Positions 37,357 to 45,860 of a DNA stretch of 64,000 nucleotides are shown piece by piece. This stretch comes from Deinococcus malanensis (GTDB lineage: Bacteria > Deinococcota > Deinococci > Deinococcales > Deinococcaceae). The notes beneath the pieces are model-generated. The model made no database searches. It had not been told where the DNA came from and saw only the letters and a program-made list of their open reading frames with translations. Position numbers and translations under genes: made by a program. Where the stretch lies: positions 62,001-126,000 of the forward strand of contig NZ_BMPP01000013.1 in the NCBI RefSeq assembly GCF_014647655.1, in the 5' to 3' direction. Each line of letters starts with the position of its first letter. Position 1 is the first letter of the stretch.

Positions 37357-38103
37357 CTAGCAGCCGGCCTTCCCTTTCTCCTGGGTTTTGAGAAAACCCA
37401 GTACCGCGGCCCAGTATCCCTCGGTGACGCTCCTTTCGGTCGTCTTGGCAGGATCGAGGTTCACCACGCCGCGCAGTCCGAAGCCGGGCGGCACATACTG
37501 CCGCCTGCACGCGGAATTCACCGCACGCAGCAGCTCCCGGGCGGCCTGCACCTCGAACGGATCGTCGCTGCTGGTCACGAAGACCGGAACCCGCGTCTGG
37601 CGGGCGGCACCCAGGGCATCTACTTCAAACAGGTCATTGCGGTACGGGCTGAAGGCCAGCAGACCGGAGAGCTCAGGACGGCGGGCTGCGAACGCAAACA
37701 GCAGGGTTCCACTGGCGCCGCTTCCCATCACGAACACCGGAACTCCCGGGTAGGTGCGTTTCAGCCACCGCCATGACACATCCATGTCACGCAGCGCGTC
37801 CGCCTCCGTCAGAATCCGGGTGCCCAGCCCCTGCACAGTGAGGTTGTCGTGACCGTCGTAGCGACCGCCTGAGCGCTGGTCCAGTGCAACTGAAGCGTAG
37901 CCTTCACGTGCCAGACGCCGGACGATTCCACTGAATTCGTGCCTGTTCTGCCCGGCAGCGTGAAGCAGCAGGAAAGTTCCCCGTGGACGGGTTACCGCCG
38001 TATGCTCGGCGTGAAGCGTGAGACCATCGGGCGCCTTGAACTGAACGGGCGCGGAATGTGCCACCGAGACGATCAGCAAAAGCAGAAGGGTGAACACTCG
38101 CAT
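37357..38103 (-). CDS. Exported alpha/beta hydrolase
   Basis: A 248-residue secreted or periplasmic hydrolase. A signal peptide (MRVFTLLLLLIVSVAHSAP) comes first, then an alpha/beta fold with LLLHAAGQNRHEF as oxyanion-hole region, the nucleophile in GASGTLL (usual GxSxG with the last Gly replaced), and SSDDPFEV as the acid loop. The expected His near the C-terminus is not obvious. GGAGG 4 bases before the ATG at 38103 sets the start, 15 bases inside the longest frame. Substrate unknown. Confidence 0.78.
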   Translation of the reverse strand: MRVFTLLLLLIVSVAHSAPVQFKAPDGLTLHAEHTAVTRPRGTFLLLHAAGQNRHEFSGIVRRLAREGYASVALDQRSGGRYDGHDNLTVQGLGTRILTEADALRDMDVSWRWLKRTYPGVPVFVMGSGASGTLLFAFAARRPELSGLLAFSPYRNDLFEVDALGAARQTRVPVFVTSSDDPFEVQAARELLRAVNSACRRQYVPPGFGLRGVVNLDPAKTTERSVTEGYWAAVLGFLKTQEKGKAGC

Positions 38104-38322
38104 GCTGCCTCCAGGCATTCAGAAAGGACGTGGACAGGACCGTGTGCATATCTTGCGCCTTTCGCCTGCGAAGAATGGGTGGGCGGATTCTGTCTGAATG
38201 CCGGGGTGCCATCGCCTGCCCCCATCTTTCCCCGGCATTTCAGGCAGGTGGCTGGGAACAGGCACCCCTGCACTGGAAACCAGCAGTCCCTTCGCCCCGG
38301 GCCCCCTCGCGCAGGAGAATTC

Positions 38323-38463
38323 ATGAATTTTTCCACCGGGACCACCGTGCGCAACGCCCTGCTCACCCATACCTTCCTCGAAGGCTTCACCCAACAGCGG
38401 GGGAAGCTGACCGGTCTCCAGCAGCTTCCTTGCGGGCCCAGGCGTTTGTCTGAGCTTTCCTGA
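38323..38463 (+). CDS. Possible small protein or truncated N-terminus
   Basis: A 46-residue frame with a good AGGAGA site 5 bases before the ATG reads MNFSTGTTVRNALLTHTFLE and then changes to less protein-like sequence (GPRRLSELS). It may be the intact start of a gene whose remainder was lost, or a real small protein. Family unknown. A GTGCCGGC/GCCGGCAC inverted repeat follows at 38481-38514. Confidence 0.3.
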   Translation: MNFSTGTTVRNALLTHTFLEGFTQQRGKLTGLQQLPCGPRRLSELS

Positions 38464-38536
38464 TGCCGAACATCTGGTTGGTGCCGGCGGGACAGGCAGG
38501 CTGCCAGCCGGCACACCGTCCCCTATTCTCAGATTC

Positions 38537-39088
38537 ATGCTGAGTGCCACGACTGCCCGCTTCTTCGGCTACTACCCTGGTACCGTCGCCCTGGTCACCG
38601 CCGAGCATTCCGGAACGCGCAATGTCCTCAGTGTGGGCTGGCACACCGCCCTGAGTGCCGACCCTCCCCTCTACGGTGTGGCGGTGGGTCGGGAACGCGG
38701 GAGCCACCCCCTGATCGTGCAAAGTGGGCAATTCGGAGTGAACTTTCTGCCTCTTGCGGCTGCGCGGGCGGTGCAGGGAGCGGGGGTCCTGAGCCTGCAC
38801 GACCGACATGACGCCGATAAGTACGCGCGGCTGGGACTGACGACGCTGCCACACAGCCCCCTGGCCGTCACCCAGGCCTATCTGCACTACCGCTGCGATG
38901 TGGTGAATGTGGTGCCGACCGGTGACCATGACCTGTTCGTCGGGCAGGTGACCGAGGTGCACTTCGACTCAGCTCACTACGACGAGGGAGGCCTCTTCGT
39001 GGGCCAGGCTGCGGTATATCTCGGCCGCAGTGCCTACGTCACAACCACCCAGGAGCGGCAGGTCTACCCGCCGGACGACTTCGTGTAA
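38537..39088 (+). CDS. Flavin reductase family protein
   Basis: A 183-residue FMN-binding split-barrel protein. The block GTVALVTAEHSGTRNVLSVG and the later HPLIVQSGQFGVNFLP are typical of the flavin reductase-like domain, as is LFVGQVTEVHF near the end. It probably reduces FMN or uses it to act on a small molecule. TATTCT 7 bases upstream of the ATG suggests a leaderless message. Confidence 0.85.
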   Translation: MLSATTARFFGYYPGTVALVTAEHSGTRNVLSVGWHTALSADPPLYGVAVGRERGSHPLIVQSGQFGVNFLPLAAARAVQGAGVLSLHDRHDADKYARLGLTTLPHSPLAVTQAYLHYRCDVVNVVPTGDHDLFVGQVTEVHFDSAHYDEGGLFVGQAAVYLGRSAYVTTTQERQVYPPDDFV

Positions 39089-39303
39089 GGCAGCGAAGCC
39101 ACATGGCCAGGGGTATGAGGACGTTCTGATTCCGCTCAGGTCGTGCGGCCACTGGCTACCGGTTTTGTCCCGCTCGGAATCCAGCAGCAGCTCCAGCTGT
39201 GGGGTCATAAGTCGGCGCGAGGCAGAGTGCTGCTGTCCGGCCTTTTGATGACAGTCCACAGGGAGGCTCCTTTGAGGCACACTGCACCCTGGAGGGAGAA
39301 ACC

Positions 39304-39423
39304 ATGGGCGCCTTCGTCATCAAGGGTGGGATGATGGTTGACGGCACAGGAACACCGGCATTCCCCGCTGACCCGCGCATCGATGAATGCCGGATCACCC
39401 GAATAGGCCCTCCAGGCTCGGGT
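39304..39423 (+). pseudogene. Amidohydrolase N-terminal stub (D-aminoacylase-like)
   Basis: A good ribosome site (GGAGGGAG) precedes an ATG and 40 codons reading VIKGGMMVDGTGTPAFPADP and ECRITRIGPPG, the standard start of N-acyl-D-amino-acid deacylase/D-aminoacylase (VIRGGTVVDGTG ... GRIAAIGP). After about 39423 similarity stops and the DNA becomes the reverse strand of a dehydrogenase gene. The metal-binding barrel is missing, so the stub is not functional. Confidence 0.7.
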
Positions 39424-39455
39424 GCGCCTGACCCGCTTACGCGAATTGGGTGTGC

Positions 39456-39827
39456 CGCGCTGGCGCCGAGGGTAGCCCAGTTCAGATCACTGCGGAACGG
39501 GATGACCTGCCCGGCCGGAACGCAGGTGTATTCGGCGTACCCGCCGTCGAGCTGCCGGCCTATGCCGCCCATCATGGTGGCCACCTGGTGGCCGACCTGG
39601 AACTCTCCGCCTGGGCAGTCCGTCACCACGCCGACGGCTTTGATGCCGGGAATGATGGGGATGGCGGCGTTCTCGGCAACCCCCAGGCGCAGGTGAAGTT
39701 CGGACTGGTTCAGTCCGAAGGCCCGCACGCGGATCAGGACCCAGCCGGGGGTCGGCACGGGCACAGGACAGGTCTGGAGGGTGAGCGCTTCGGGAGGGCC
39801 GGGTGCGTTCAGGATGACCGCTTGCAT
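39456..39827 (-). pseudogene. Zinc-type dehydrogenase, 3' truncated
   Basis: The first 124 residues match the N-terminal GroES-like domain of quinone oxidoreductase/MDR enzymes: MQAVILNAPGPPEALTLQTC, VRAFGLNQSELHLRLG, IPGIKAVGVV. The nucleotide-binding domain is lost, and the frame runs on through unrelated DNA to 39156. It starts 8 bases after the marR1 stop, so it was probably the target gene of that regulator. The breakpoint with the amidohydrolase stub lies in 39424-39455. Confidence 0.75.
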
Positions 39828-39835
39828 CAGGCGCG

Positions 39836-40270
39836 TCAGGTGGGGGTGTCTGCGGGGTCGAGAGCGCGTTCGATGTGGTTCAGGGCGTCATGCAGGGCGG
39901 GAAGGGAGACTGAGGCGAAGGCCTGGTTGAGGAGGGGTTCGAGGATGGCTTCGGCCTGGGTCAGGGTGGCGTGGCCAGTGTCGGTGACGGTGAGCAGGGA
40001 GGAGCGCCGGTCCTGGGGGTTGGGCTGCCGTTGGCAGAGGCCGGACGCTTCGAGGCGATCGACGAGTTTGCTGGCGGCACCCACCGTGATGAGCAGGCGG
40101 GTGGAGATCTCGTTCACGCGGCATGGGTCGACGGACGCGATAACGCGCAGGACTTCGAGGCGGCCGAGGGTCAGGCCGGTCTGGTGTTGCAGTTCCTCGT
40201 CGCAGCGACCCCACAAGAGGGTTTCCACGTGGACGAGGCGGTCGAAGAGCTGCCGGGCTGACAGCGTCAT
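39836..40270 (-). CDS. MarR family regulator (MarR1)
   Basis: A 144-residue winged-helix repressor. The DNA-binding core runs from LTLGRLEVLRVIASVD through ISTRLLITVGAASKLVDRLE to the wing RQPNPQDRRSSLLTVTDTG. It probably senses a phenolic or electrophilic ligand. It heads an operon with the truncated dehydrogenase and is preceded by a long-spaced inverted repeat (40290-40322), probably its own operator. Confidence 0.9.
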   Translation of the reverse strand: MTLSARQLFDRLVHVETLLWGRCDEELQHQTGLTLGRLEVLRVIASVDPCRVNEISTRLLITVGAASKLVDRLEASGLCQRQPNPQDRRSSLLTVTDTGHATLTQAEAILEPLLNQAFASVSLPALHDALNHIERALDPADTPT

Positions 40271-40289
40271 GGTCTGTCTCCAGCTTCGA

Positions 40290-40322
40290 TGTATTCCAAG
40301 GAATTAGCTTCAATGGAATACA
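40290..40322. promoter_or_regulatory. Inverted repeat upstream of marR1, likely operator
   Basis: TGTATTCCA and TGGAATACA are perfect 9-base arms separated by 15 bases, ending 20 bases before the marR1 start. MarR-type autoregulation is likely. Confidence 0.6.
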
Positions 40323-40482
40323 CTTTGACAGGTTCTGTTCCTTTCGGAAAGTGCTGCCGCACATTTGGGACCTGAGGGGCTGACACAGGGCACGCCTCTG
40401 AACCTCTTAACCTCCAACCGGGCCACGCCACTGGCCTGGGGACTGGCTGTGGTGAACTCGTTCCGATACCGGACGGCGCCCG

Positions 40483-40488
40483 TATAGT
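40483..40488 (+). promoter_or_regulatory. -10 box of leaderless marR2
   Basis: TATAGT ends 6 bases before the GTG at 40495, placing the transcription start on the start codon. The -35 region is weak. Confidence 0.55.
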
Positions 40489-40494
40489 GATCGC

Positions 40495-40935
40495 GTGACT
40501 GAGATGCCTGCCCCACTGGACGTGGACGAGGCGCTGCGGCAGCCATCTATCCGCCTGTGGCGCCGCCTGATGCGGCTCACTCAGGGCAAGATTCGGGAAG
40601 TCGAGGGTGCGCTGTCTCCTCTCGGCCTGACGCCCACCGAGTTCGACCTGCTGGCCGTGGTGCGGGCTCATCCTGGGGCCACGCAACAGGAGCTCGCGCA
40701 GCACATGCTGTTCACAGAGGGGAACATGACGTATCACGCGCAGCGCCTGCTGAGTCGTGGACTGATCCGGCGGGAGGTGGCAGGCCGCACCAAACGGCTG
40801 TCCCTGACCCCTGAGGGCAGCGCGCTGATGGACCAGGCCCTTCCAGTCGTGGTGGACATCCACGAGGCGCAGTTCGCTGAGCTGACCACCGACCAGCTCC
40901 AGCAGCTCGAAGGGCTGTTGCGTCTCCTGCGGTAG
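40495..40935 (+). CDS. MarR family regulator (MarR2)
   Basis: A 146-residue regulator. The core is LTPTEFDLLAVVRAHPGATQ, QELAQHMLFTEGNMTYHAQR and the wing RREVAGRTKRLSLTPEG. It starts with GTG; an ATG three codons later is an alternative. It is divergent from marR1 and about 160 bases before wrbA. The wrbA operator matches that of MarR3, so MarR2's own target is not evident. Confidence 0.88.
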   Translation: MTEMPAPLDVDEALRQPSIRLWRRLMRLTQGKIREVEGALSPLGLTPTEFDLLAVVRAHPGATQQELAQHMLFTEGNMTYHAQRLLSRGLIRREVAGRTKRLSLTPEGSALMDQALPVVVDIHEAQFAELTTDQLQQLEGLLRLLR

Positions 40936-41009
40936 GTTTTTTGGGTTACTGACACGGCGTTTTGCGTGAACCAGTCAGAGACGGCGTGGAAACGGCGAAG
41001 GATACTCTC

Positions 41010-41038
41010 TTGACACTTTAATATTAAAGTGATTTAGT
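41010..41038 (+). promoter_or_regulatory. wrbA promoter
   Basis: TTGACA (41010-41015), 17-base spacer, TTTAGT (41033-41038). The spacer is almost filled by an 18-base palindrome. Predicted leader is about 48 bases. Confidence 0.65.
41014..41031. promoter_or_regulatory. Palindromic operator at wrbA
   Basis: CACTTTAATATTAAAGTG is a perfect 18-base palindrome between the -35 and -10 boxes. It matches the site at marR3 (43656-43673) in 16 of 18 positions. Confidence 0.75.
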
Positions 41039-41092
41039 GCGTACGCAAGCAAGGCCATATCCCCGTTTCAACCTCTTTTCAAAGGCAGGCCC

Positions 41093-41779
41093 ATGACGTT
41101 CCTCGACCGCCTCCTCAAAGCCCTTTACCCCCGCACGCAGGCGCAGGATGCGCCTCAGGAGTCCCCCATGACCACCCCCAGCCCCGTGAAGCTGACCATC
41201 GTGTACTACTCGACCTACGGCACCAACCACCAGATGGCCGAAGTGGCCGCCGAAGCTGCCCGCGAGGCCGGCGCAGAGGTGCGCCTGGTCAAGGCGCGCG
41301 AAACCGCCCCCCAGGAAGTCGTGAACGGCCAGGATCCCTGGCGGGCGCAGCAGGAACGCACCGCGCACGTGCCCGAAGCCACGCCGGCTGACCTGGAGAA
41401 CGTCGACGCCATTCTGTTCAGCACCCCCACCCGCTTTGGTGGAGCTACCAGCCAGATCCGCGCGTACATCGACACGTTGGGTGGCCTGTGGGGCACCGGC
41501 GCCCTGGCCAACAAGACCTTCAGCGCCATGACCAGCGCACAAAATCCTCACGGCGGGCAGGAGACCACGCTCCAGACGCTGTACGTCATGGCCATGCACT
41601 GGGGCGCCATCCTGACGCCTCCCGGCTACACCGATCCGGTCATCTTCGCTTCCGGAGGCAACCCGTACGGCGCCAGCATCACCGCCAACGGCGAGCCCCT
41701 GAGCGAAGCGGACAAGGCCTCCATCCGCCATCAGGTCCGCCGGCAGATCGAGATCACCCGGAAGCTCAAAGCGCAGTAA
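41093..41779 (+). CDS. wrbA: NAD(P)H:quinone oxidoreductase, WrbA type
   Basis: A 228-residue flavodoxin-like protein that reduces quinones by two electrons, avoiding radicals. The FMN phosphate loop is [12 protein letters not shown]; the second FMN site is [19 protein letters not shown] and the third [17 protein letters not shown]. There is an extra 25-residue N-terminus ([13 protein letters not shown]) compared with usual WrbA; the ATG at 41168 would remove it but lacks a ribosome site. It is controlled by the operator at 41014-41031. Confidence 0.9.
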   Translation: MTFLDRLLKALYPRTQAQDAPQESPMTTPSPVKLTIVYYSTYGTNHQMAEVAAEAAREAGAEVRLVKARETAPQEVVNGQDPWRAQQERTAHVPEATPADLENVDAILFSTPTRFGGATSQIRAYIDTLGGLWGTGALANKTFSAMTSAQNPHGGQETTLQTLYVMAMHWGAILTPPGYTDPVIFASGGNPYGASITANGEPLSEADKASIRHQVRRQIEITRKLKAQ

Positions 41780-41891
41780 AGCCTTCCCTGTACTTCGACC
41801 TGACGACTGCCAGTCTGAACGGCGTAGCCACCATCGTCGCTAACTCCGGTGCCAAGTCCACCTGCGTCGGCACATAAGACAATCCCATCAT

Positions 41892-41932
41892 GAAGAGGGG
41901 AGGCGCACGACCGGCGTGCGCCTCCCCTCTTC
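41892..41932 (+). terminator. Strong hairpin terminator after wrbA
   Basis: Arms of 18 bases (GAAGAGGGGAGGCGCACG and its complement) flank a 5-base loop, about 110 bases after the wrbA stop and 43 before the next gene. The 3' arm ends in CTCTTC, a modest U-rich tail. Confidence 0.75.
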
Positions 41933-41974
41933 AGCATCCAGAACCTTACCCTGAGGCCCGGGTCCGCTGCACCC

Positions 41975-43123
41975 ATGGCTCCAGCGTCCACTGACGATGA
42001 CCCCGATACGACCCCTGAACCGTCTGACCGCCTGACTCCCCCTGGTGTGGCACTCAAAACCGACATCGTTGTGATCGGGGGCGGTCAGGCCGGCCTTTCT
42101 GCGGCCTACCACCTCAAGCAGGCCGGCCTCGAACCCCGTAAGGAATTCGTCATCTTGGACGCAGCGTCGGCTCCTGGAGGGGCCTGGCAGTTCCGCTGGC
42201 CGAGCCTGACCCTGAGCACCGTCAACCGCATCCATGATCTGCCGGGCCAGCCCTTCTCGGACATGGCGTCGGGCGAGACCCACGTGCAGGCCAGGGTCGC
42301 GGTGCCGCGATATTTCGCGGCGTATGAACACACCTTCGACCTTCGTGTGCTCCGGCCAGTGAGGGTCACCCTCGTGAGCCGCCGCGGCGACCGCTTCAGG
42401 GTAGAAATCGACCGGGGAGACTTCTTCGCCCGCGGCCTGATCAACGCCACCGGCACCTGGGACGCCCCGTACATCCCGGTGTACCCCGGTGCGGAGCGCT
42501 TCCAGGGCCAGCACCTGCACACCCGGGACTACCGGACCGCTCAGGCGTTCGCCGGTCAACACGTCGTGATCGTGGGCGCGGGAATTTCAGCCCTTCAACT
42601 GCTGGGCGAAATCTCCATGGTCACCACGACCACCTGGGTGACGCGTCAGCCCCCAGTATTCCGTGAGGGGCCGTTCGATGATCAGGCAGGCCGCGCCGCT
42701 GTGGCCCTGGTAGAGGACCGGGTCCGGGCCGGCCTGCCTCCACAATCTGTCGTGTCCGTCACTGGACTTCCGGTGACCCCCGCGGTCGGTGAGATGCGGG
42801 CACGGGGGGTGCTGCGCCGGCACCCCATGTTCACTGAGATCACTGGGGATGGCGTGCGCTGGGCGGATGGTTCTGAAGTGCGCGCGGATGTGATTTTGTG
42901 GTGCACCGGCTTTCGCAGTTCCCTTGATCATCTCGCTCCGCTGATGCTGCGCGGGCCAGACGCAGAGGGTGGAATCGTGATGACCGGACGCCTCGCCACG
43001 CAGGTGGCGAGTGATCCTCAGATTCACCTGGTGGGATACGGGCCCTCCGCGTCCACCATCGGTGCCAACAGGGCCGGTCGCGCGGCCGCCAGTGAGCTCC
43101 TGGCTTCCCTGGCACTGCGCTGA
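41975..43123 (+). CDS. Flavin-containing monooxygenase-like oxidoreductase
   Basis: A 382-residue FAD/NAD(P)H enzyme. FAD site: IVVIGGGQAGLSAAYHL (about 31-47). NADP site: VVIVGAGISALQLLGE (about 196-211). The linker motif INATGTWDAPYIP and the C-terminal LVGYGPSASTIGANRAGR also fit the family of class B flavoprotein monooxygenases. It likely oxygenates a small organic molecule. It is isolated from wrbA by a strong terminator and convergent with marR3. Confidence 0.85.
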   Translation: MAPASTDDDPDTTPEPSDRLTPPGVALKTDIVVIGGGQAGLSAAYHLKQAGLEPRKEFVILDAASAPGGAWQFRWPSLTLSTVNRIHDLPGQPFSDMASGETHVQARVAVPRYFAAYEHTFDLRVLRPVRVTLVSRRGDRFRVEIDRGDFFARGLINATGTWDAPYIPVYPGAERFQGQHLHTRDYRTAQAFAGQHVVIVGAGISALQLLGEISMVTTTTWVTRQPPVFREGPFDDQAGRAAVALVEDRVRAGLPPQSVVSVTGLPVTPAVGEMRARGVLRRHPMFTEITGDGVRWADGSEVRADVILWCTGFRSSLDHLAPLMLRGPDAEGGIVMTGRLATQVASDPQIHLVGYGPSASTIGANRAGRAAASELLASLALR

Positions 43124-43197
43124 CCGCTTCTGGCCTGTGGCCTCCCTTGTGAGGGGGAAGCGGGAACGCTTCTGGACGACATTGGAGCAGCGAAATA

Positions 43198-43650
43198 TTA
43201 ACGATGTGTGCGTTCCAGGCGGCGGAGCCACACGGCCAGTTCCGCCTGCTCCTGCGTGTTCAGGGCCGCGAACTGCTCGACCAGCCAGTCCTCATGTGCG
43301 GGCACCAGGTCATCGAACAGTGCCTGACCGGAGGGCGTGAGCGACAGCAGCTTCTCCTTGCCGGCGGCGCGCCGCTCAATCAGCCCGCGCCGCTCGAGGT
43401 GCAGGAGCAGCTGACTGGAGTTGCCCTGGGTGACCAGCAATTTCTGGCTGAGCTCCTGCTGGGAGAGGCCAGGCTGGCCGCCGACAGTCGCGATGATGTT
43501 GAACTGCGCTGGGCTGAGGCCATGCATTCTGAGGATCCCGGACCAGATTTTGCCGACATGTTGGGTGAAGCGCACCATTCTCAGCCAGGCGAGCACGGCA
43601 GGGCGGCCTGTGCTGGCGCGTCGATGGGAGGAGGGCGGCTCCTGCGGCAT
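43198..43650 (-). CDS. MarR family regulator (MarR3)
   Basis: A 150-residue regulator with core LSPAQFNIIATVGGQPGLSQ, ELSQKLLVTQGNSSQLLLHL and wing RRAAGKEKLLSLTPSG. Its ATG lies 5 bases from a perfect 18-base palindrome, so it most likely represses itself and the divergent LLM oxidoreductase. The same palindrome type at wrbA points to a small electrophile/quinone regulon. No cysteine is evident for thiol sensing. Confidence 0.9.
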   Translation of the reverse strand: MPQEPPSSHRRASTGRPAVLAWLRMVRFTQHVGKIWSGILRMHGLSPAQFNIIATVGGQPGLSQQELSQKLLVTQGNSSQLLLHLERRGLIERRAAGKEKLLSLTPSGQALFDDLVPAHEDWLVEQFAALNTQEQAELAVWLRRLERTHR

Positions 43651-43655
43651 CTCGT

Positions 43656-43673
43656 CACTTTAGTACTAAAGTG
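43656..43673. promoter_or_regulatory. Palindromic operator between marR3 and LLM gene
   Basis: CACTTTAGTACTAAAGTG, a perfect 18-base palindrome in the divergent gap, differs from the wrbA site only in the two symmetric central positions. Confidence 0.78.
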
Positions 43674-43748
43674 AATCAGATCAAGGCCAGTGCGTATCGG
43701 CGCTGCCCTTCACCCACACTGCGAAGGCCACCTTCAGGGAGACCCATC

Positions 43749-44795
43749 ATGGAAATCGGCATCGACTCGTTCGCCGCCATCGTCACCGATCCGGACACCA
43801 ACATCACCCTGTCCGGCGCGGACCGCCTCAACCACCTCGTCGAAGAAATCGAGCGTGCCGACGCGGTCGGTCTGGACTCATTCGGCGTCGGGGAACACCA
43901 CCGCCGTGAATACCTCGATGCCGCGCCCGCGATCATCCTCGCCGCCGCTGCCACACGCACCCATCGCATCCGGCTGAACAGCGCCGTCACGGTGCTCAGC
44001 GCCGACGATCCTGTCCGGGTCTTTCAGCAGTTCTCCACCCTGGACCTGCTCTCCCGTGGCCGCGCGGAGATCGTCGTGGGGCGTGGATCATTCGTGGAAG
44101 CCTACCCGTTGTTCGGGCTCGACCTGCACGATTACGACGCGCTGTTCGCCGAGAAACTCGAGTTGCTGCTCAAACTCCGTGATGACCCCCGGGTGCACTG
44201 GGAAGGGCGTTTCCGCGCCCCGCTCACCGGGCAGGGCGTCTACCCGCGTCCGCAGCAGGATTCACTTCCCATCTGGCTTGGCGTGGGCGGCACCCCCGCC
44301 TCGTTCGTGCGTGCAGGCACGCTCGGGCTGCCCTTGATGGTGGCGATCATCGGCGGGGACTTCCGGCGCTTCCGGCCACTGGTGGATCTGTACCGCCGGG
44401 CTGGCCTGGCGGCCGGGCATCCAGCGGAAGCGCTGCGGGTGGGCGTTCACGCCTTCGGCTTCGTGGCTCCCACGTCGCAGGAGGCGCGTGACGCGTTCTA
44501 CCCGGGGTACGCGCGGATGATCGAAACCATCGGCCGTGAGCGGGGCTGGCCAGCGCCGTCACGCGCAGGGTTCGATGCAGAGTGTGGGCCGGCTGGGGCA
44601 TACCTGATCGGGAGCGTTCAGGACGTCGTGGATAAGGCGTTGTACGTGCATGAGGTGCTGGGGGGCGTCTCGCGCCTGACATTTCAGATGACGAACGTGG
44701 TAATGACGCATGAGCGGATGTTGCGCGCAATCGAGCTGCTCGGCCAGGAAGTGGCGCCCCTCGTTCGGGAGCGCCTGGCGGAACACGCACGCTGA
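43749..44795 (+). CDS. LLM class flavin-dependent oxidoreductase
   Basis: A 348-residue luciferase-like TIM-barrel monooxygenase that uses reduced FMN or F420. The N-terminus MEIGIDSFAAIV, then DSFGVGEHHRREYLDAAPA, LNSAVTVLSADDPVRVFQQF and RAEIVVGRGSFVEAYPLFG are typical of the family. AGGGAGA precedes the ATG at 43749; the longer frame to 43671 overlaps the operator and is discarded. It is likely repressed by MarR3, and the flavin reductase at 38537 could supply reduced FMN. Confidence 0.92.
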   Translation: MEIGIDSFAAIVTDPDTNITLSGADRLNHLVEEIERADAVGLDSFGVGEHHRREYLDAAPAIILAAAATRTHRIRLNSAVTVLSADDPVRVFQQFSTLDLLSRGRAEIVVGRGSFVEAYPLFGLDLHDYDALFAEKLELLLKLRDDPRVHWEGRFRAPLTGQGVYPRPQQDSLPIWLGVGGTPASFVRAGTLGLPLMVAIIGGDFRRFRPLVDLYRRAGLAAGHPAEALRVGVHAFGFVAPTSQEARDAFYPGYARMIETIGRERGWPAPSRAGFDAECGPAGAYLIGSVQDVVDKALYVHEVLGGVSRLTFQMTNVVMTHERMLRAIELLGQEVAPLVRERLAEHAR

Positions 44796-45148
44796 GCCAG
44801 CTTGAACTGGGTGGTAAACAATAACAATTGGTCCACGCTTGGGCCCGTGCGCGGCAGGGCTGGATCCCGGTGCCTCCGGTCTGCCCGAGCGCGTCCGTCA
44901 CGCCAATACTCCGTCTGGTCTGTCCGCCTTCAGACTTCATCCACAAAGGGAGTTGGTTGTGCGTCAGTGGCGGTGGATAAGCTTCCAGGCCGCCAGCCGG
45001 CGGACAGTTGCCGCTTGGGAAGACGTACAGACTCCGTCTCGTTGGCATCGTGCGAGTGAGCGCCCGTCGATCTCGCGGTACTCTCCACTGATGATCCGCC
45101 ACTTGCGCCCGGCCGTGTCCCAACTTCCCAAAGGAACATAATGGTCTG
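44796..45148. other. Intergenic region, no gene seen
   Basis: About 350 bases. No credible coding frame or strong hairpin. Confidence 0.35.
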
Positions 45149-45823
45149 GTGAGCCACAACAACCCAGAGCATCACTCCAAACGGGATCTCTTCAGTGATT
45201 TGATCGGCCGCACCCGTTTTGTTGTCCTGATTGCAGTCATCGCGGTATTGCTGGTTTCCTTCAGCCTGTTCCTGCAAGGCACCATTCTGGCCCTGCACAC
45301 CATCTATGAGACCTGGCACGACATGTTTACCAAGGGGATTGCCAGTCAGTCGCGCACCCTGGCTGTGGAGTTTTTAGAAGTGGTCGGCACCATGCTGAAG
45401 GCCGTGGTGTTCTACCTGATCGGTGTGGGACTCTACTCCCTGTTCATCAAGCCTCTGAACCTCACGTCTGCGCTGGGCGTCGAAAGCCTGAGTGATCTCG
45501 AGCAGAAAGTGGTCTCGGTGATTATCGTGATCCTCGGCGTGACGTTTCTGGAGCATTTCATCCGCTGGCAGGACCCCCTGGAGACGCTTTACTTCGCGGG
45601 TTCCCTGGCGCTGGCAGGTGGAGCACTCGTATTCTTCCAAAGGGTGCATCAGGGGCAGGGCAGTGACCTCCAGCAACCGGTGGCAAAGCTTCGTGCACGG
45701 CGTGAACTGTTTGAACATGACACGGAGCAGCTGGTGATCAAGGAAAAGGACGTTCAGCGAGCTGAGCACGCCACAGAAGCCAAGATAGAAGGCAAGATTG
45801 AGCCGGAGGCGGGTTCTGGCTAG
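45149..45823 (+). CDS. YqhA family membrane protein
   Basis: A 224-residue membrane protein with about four hydrophobic helices (near 25-48, 80-105, 118-140 and 150-168), resembling YqhA/UPF0114. The start is GTG at 45149, with AAAGGAAC some distance upstream. The C-terminal 50 residues are a charged tail ([20 protein letters not shown]) not typical of the family and probably cytoplasmic. Function unknown. Confidence 0.72.
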   Translation: MSHNNPEHHSKRDLFSDLIGRTRFVVLIAVIAVLLVSFSLFLQGTILALHTIYETWHDMFTKGIASQSRTLAVEFLEVVGTMLKAVVFYLIGVGLYSLFIKPLNLTSALGVESLSDLEQKVVSVIIVILGVTFLEHFIRWQDPLETLYFAGSLALAGGALVFFQRVHQGQGSDLQQPVAKLRARRELFEHDTEQLVIKEKDVQRAEHATEAKIEGKIEPEAGSG

Positions 45824-45860
45824 AATCTCGGATTACTTCTTAAGTCATTCGAGGGGGCCT

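Noticed and set aside
39156..39455. C-terminal extension of the truncated dehydrogenase frame
   Set aside because: This part is antisense to the amidohydrolase stub and its leader, and has no similarity to the dehydrogenase family.
45798..45860. Start of a longer frame overlapping the end of the YqhA-like gene
   Set aside because: It is out of frame with YqhA coding and gives Arg-rich sequence; the kinase similarity begins after 45870.
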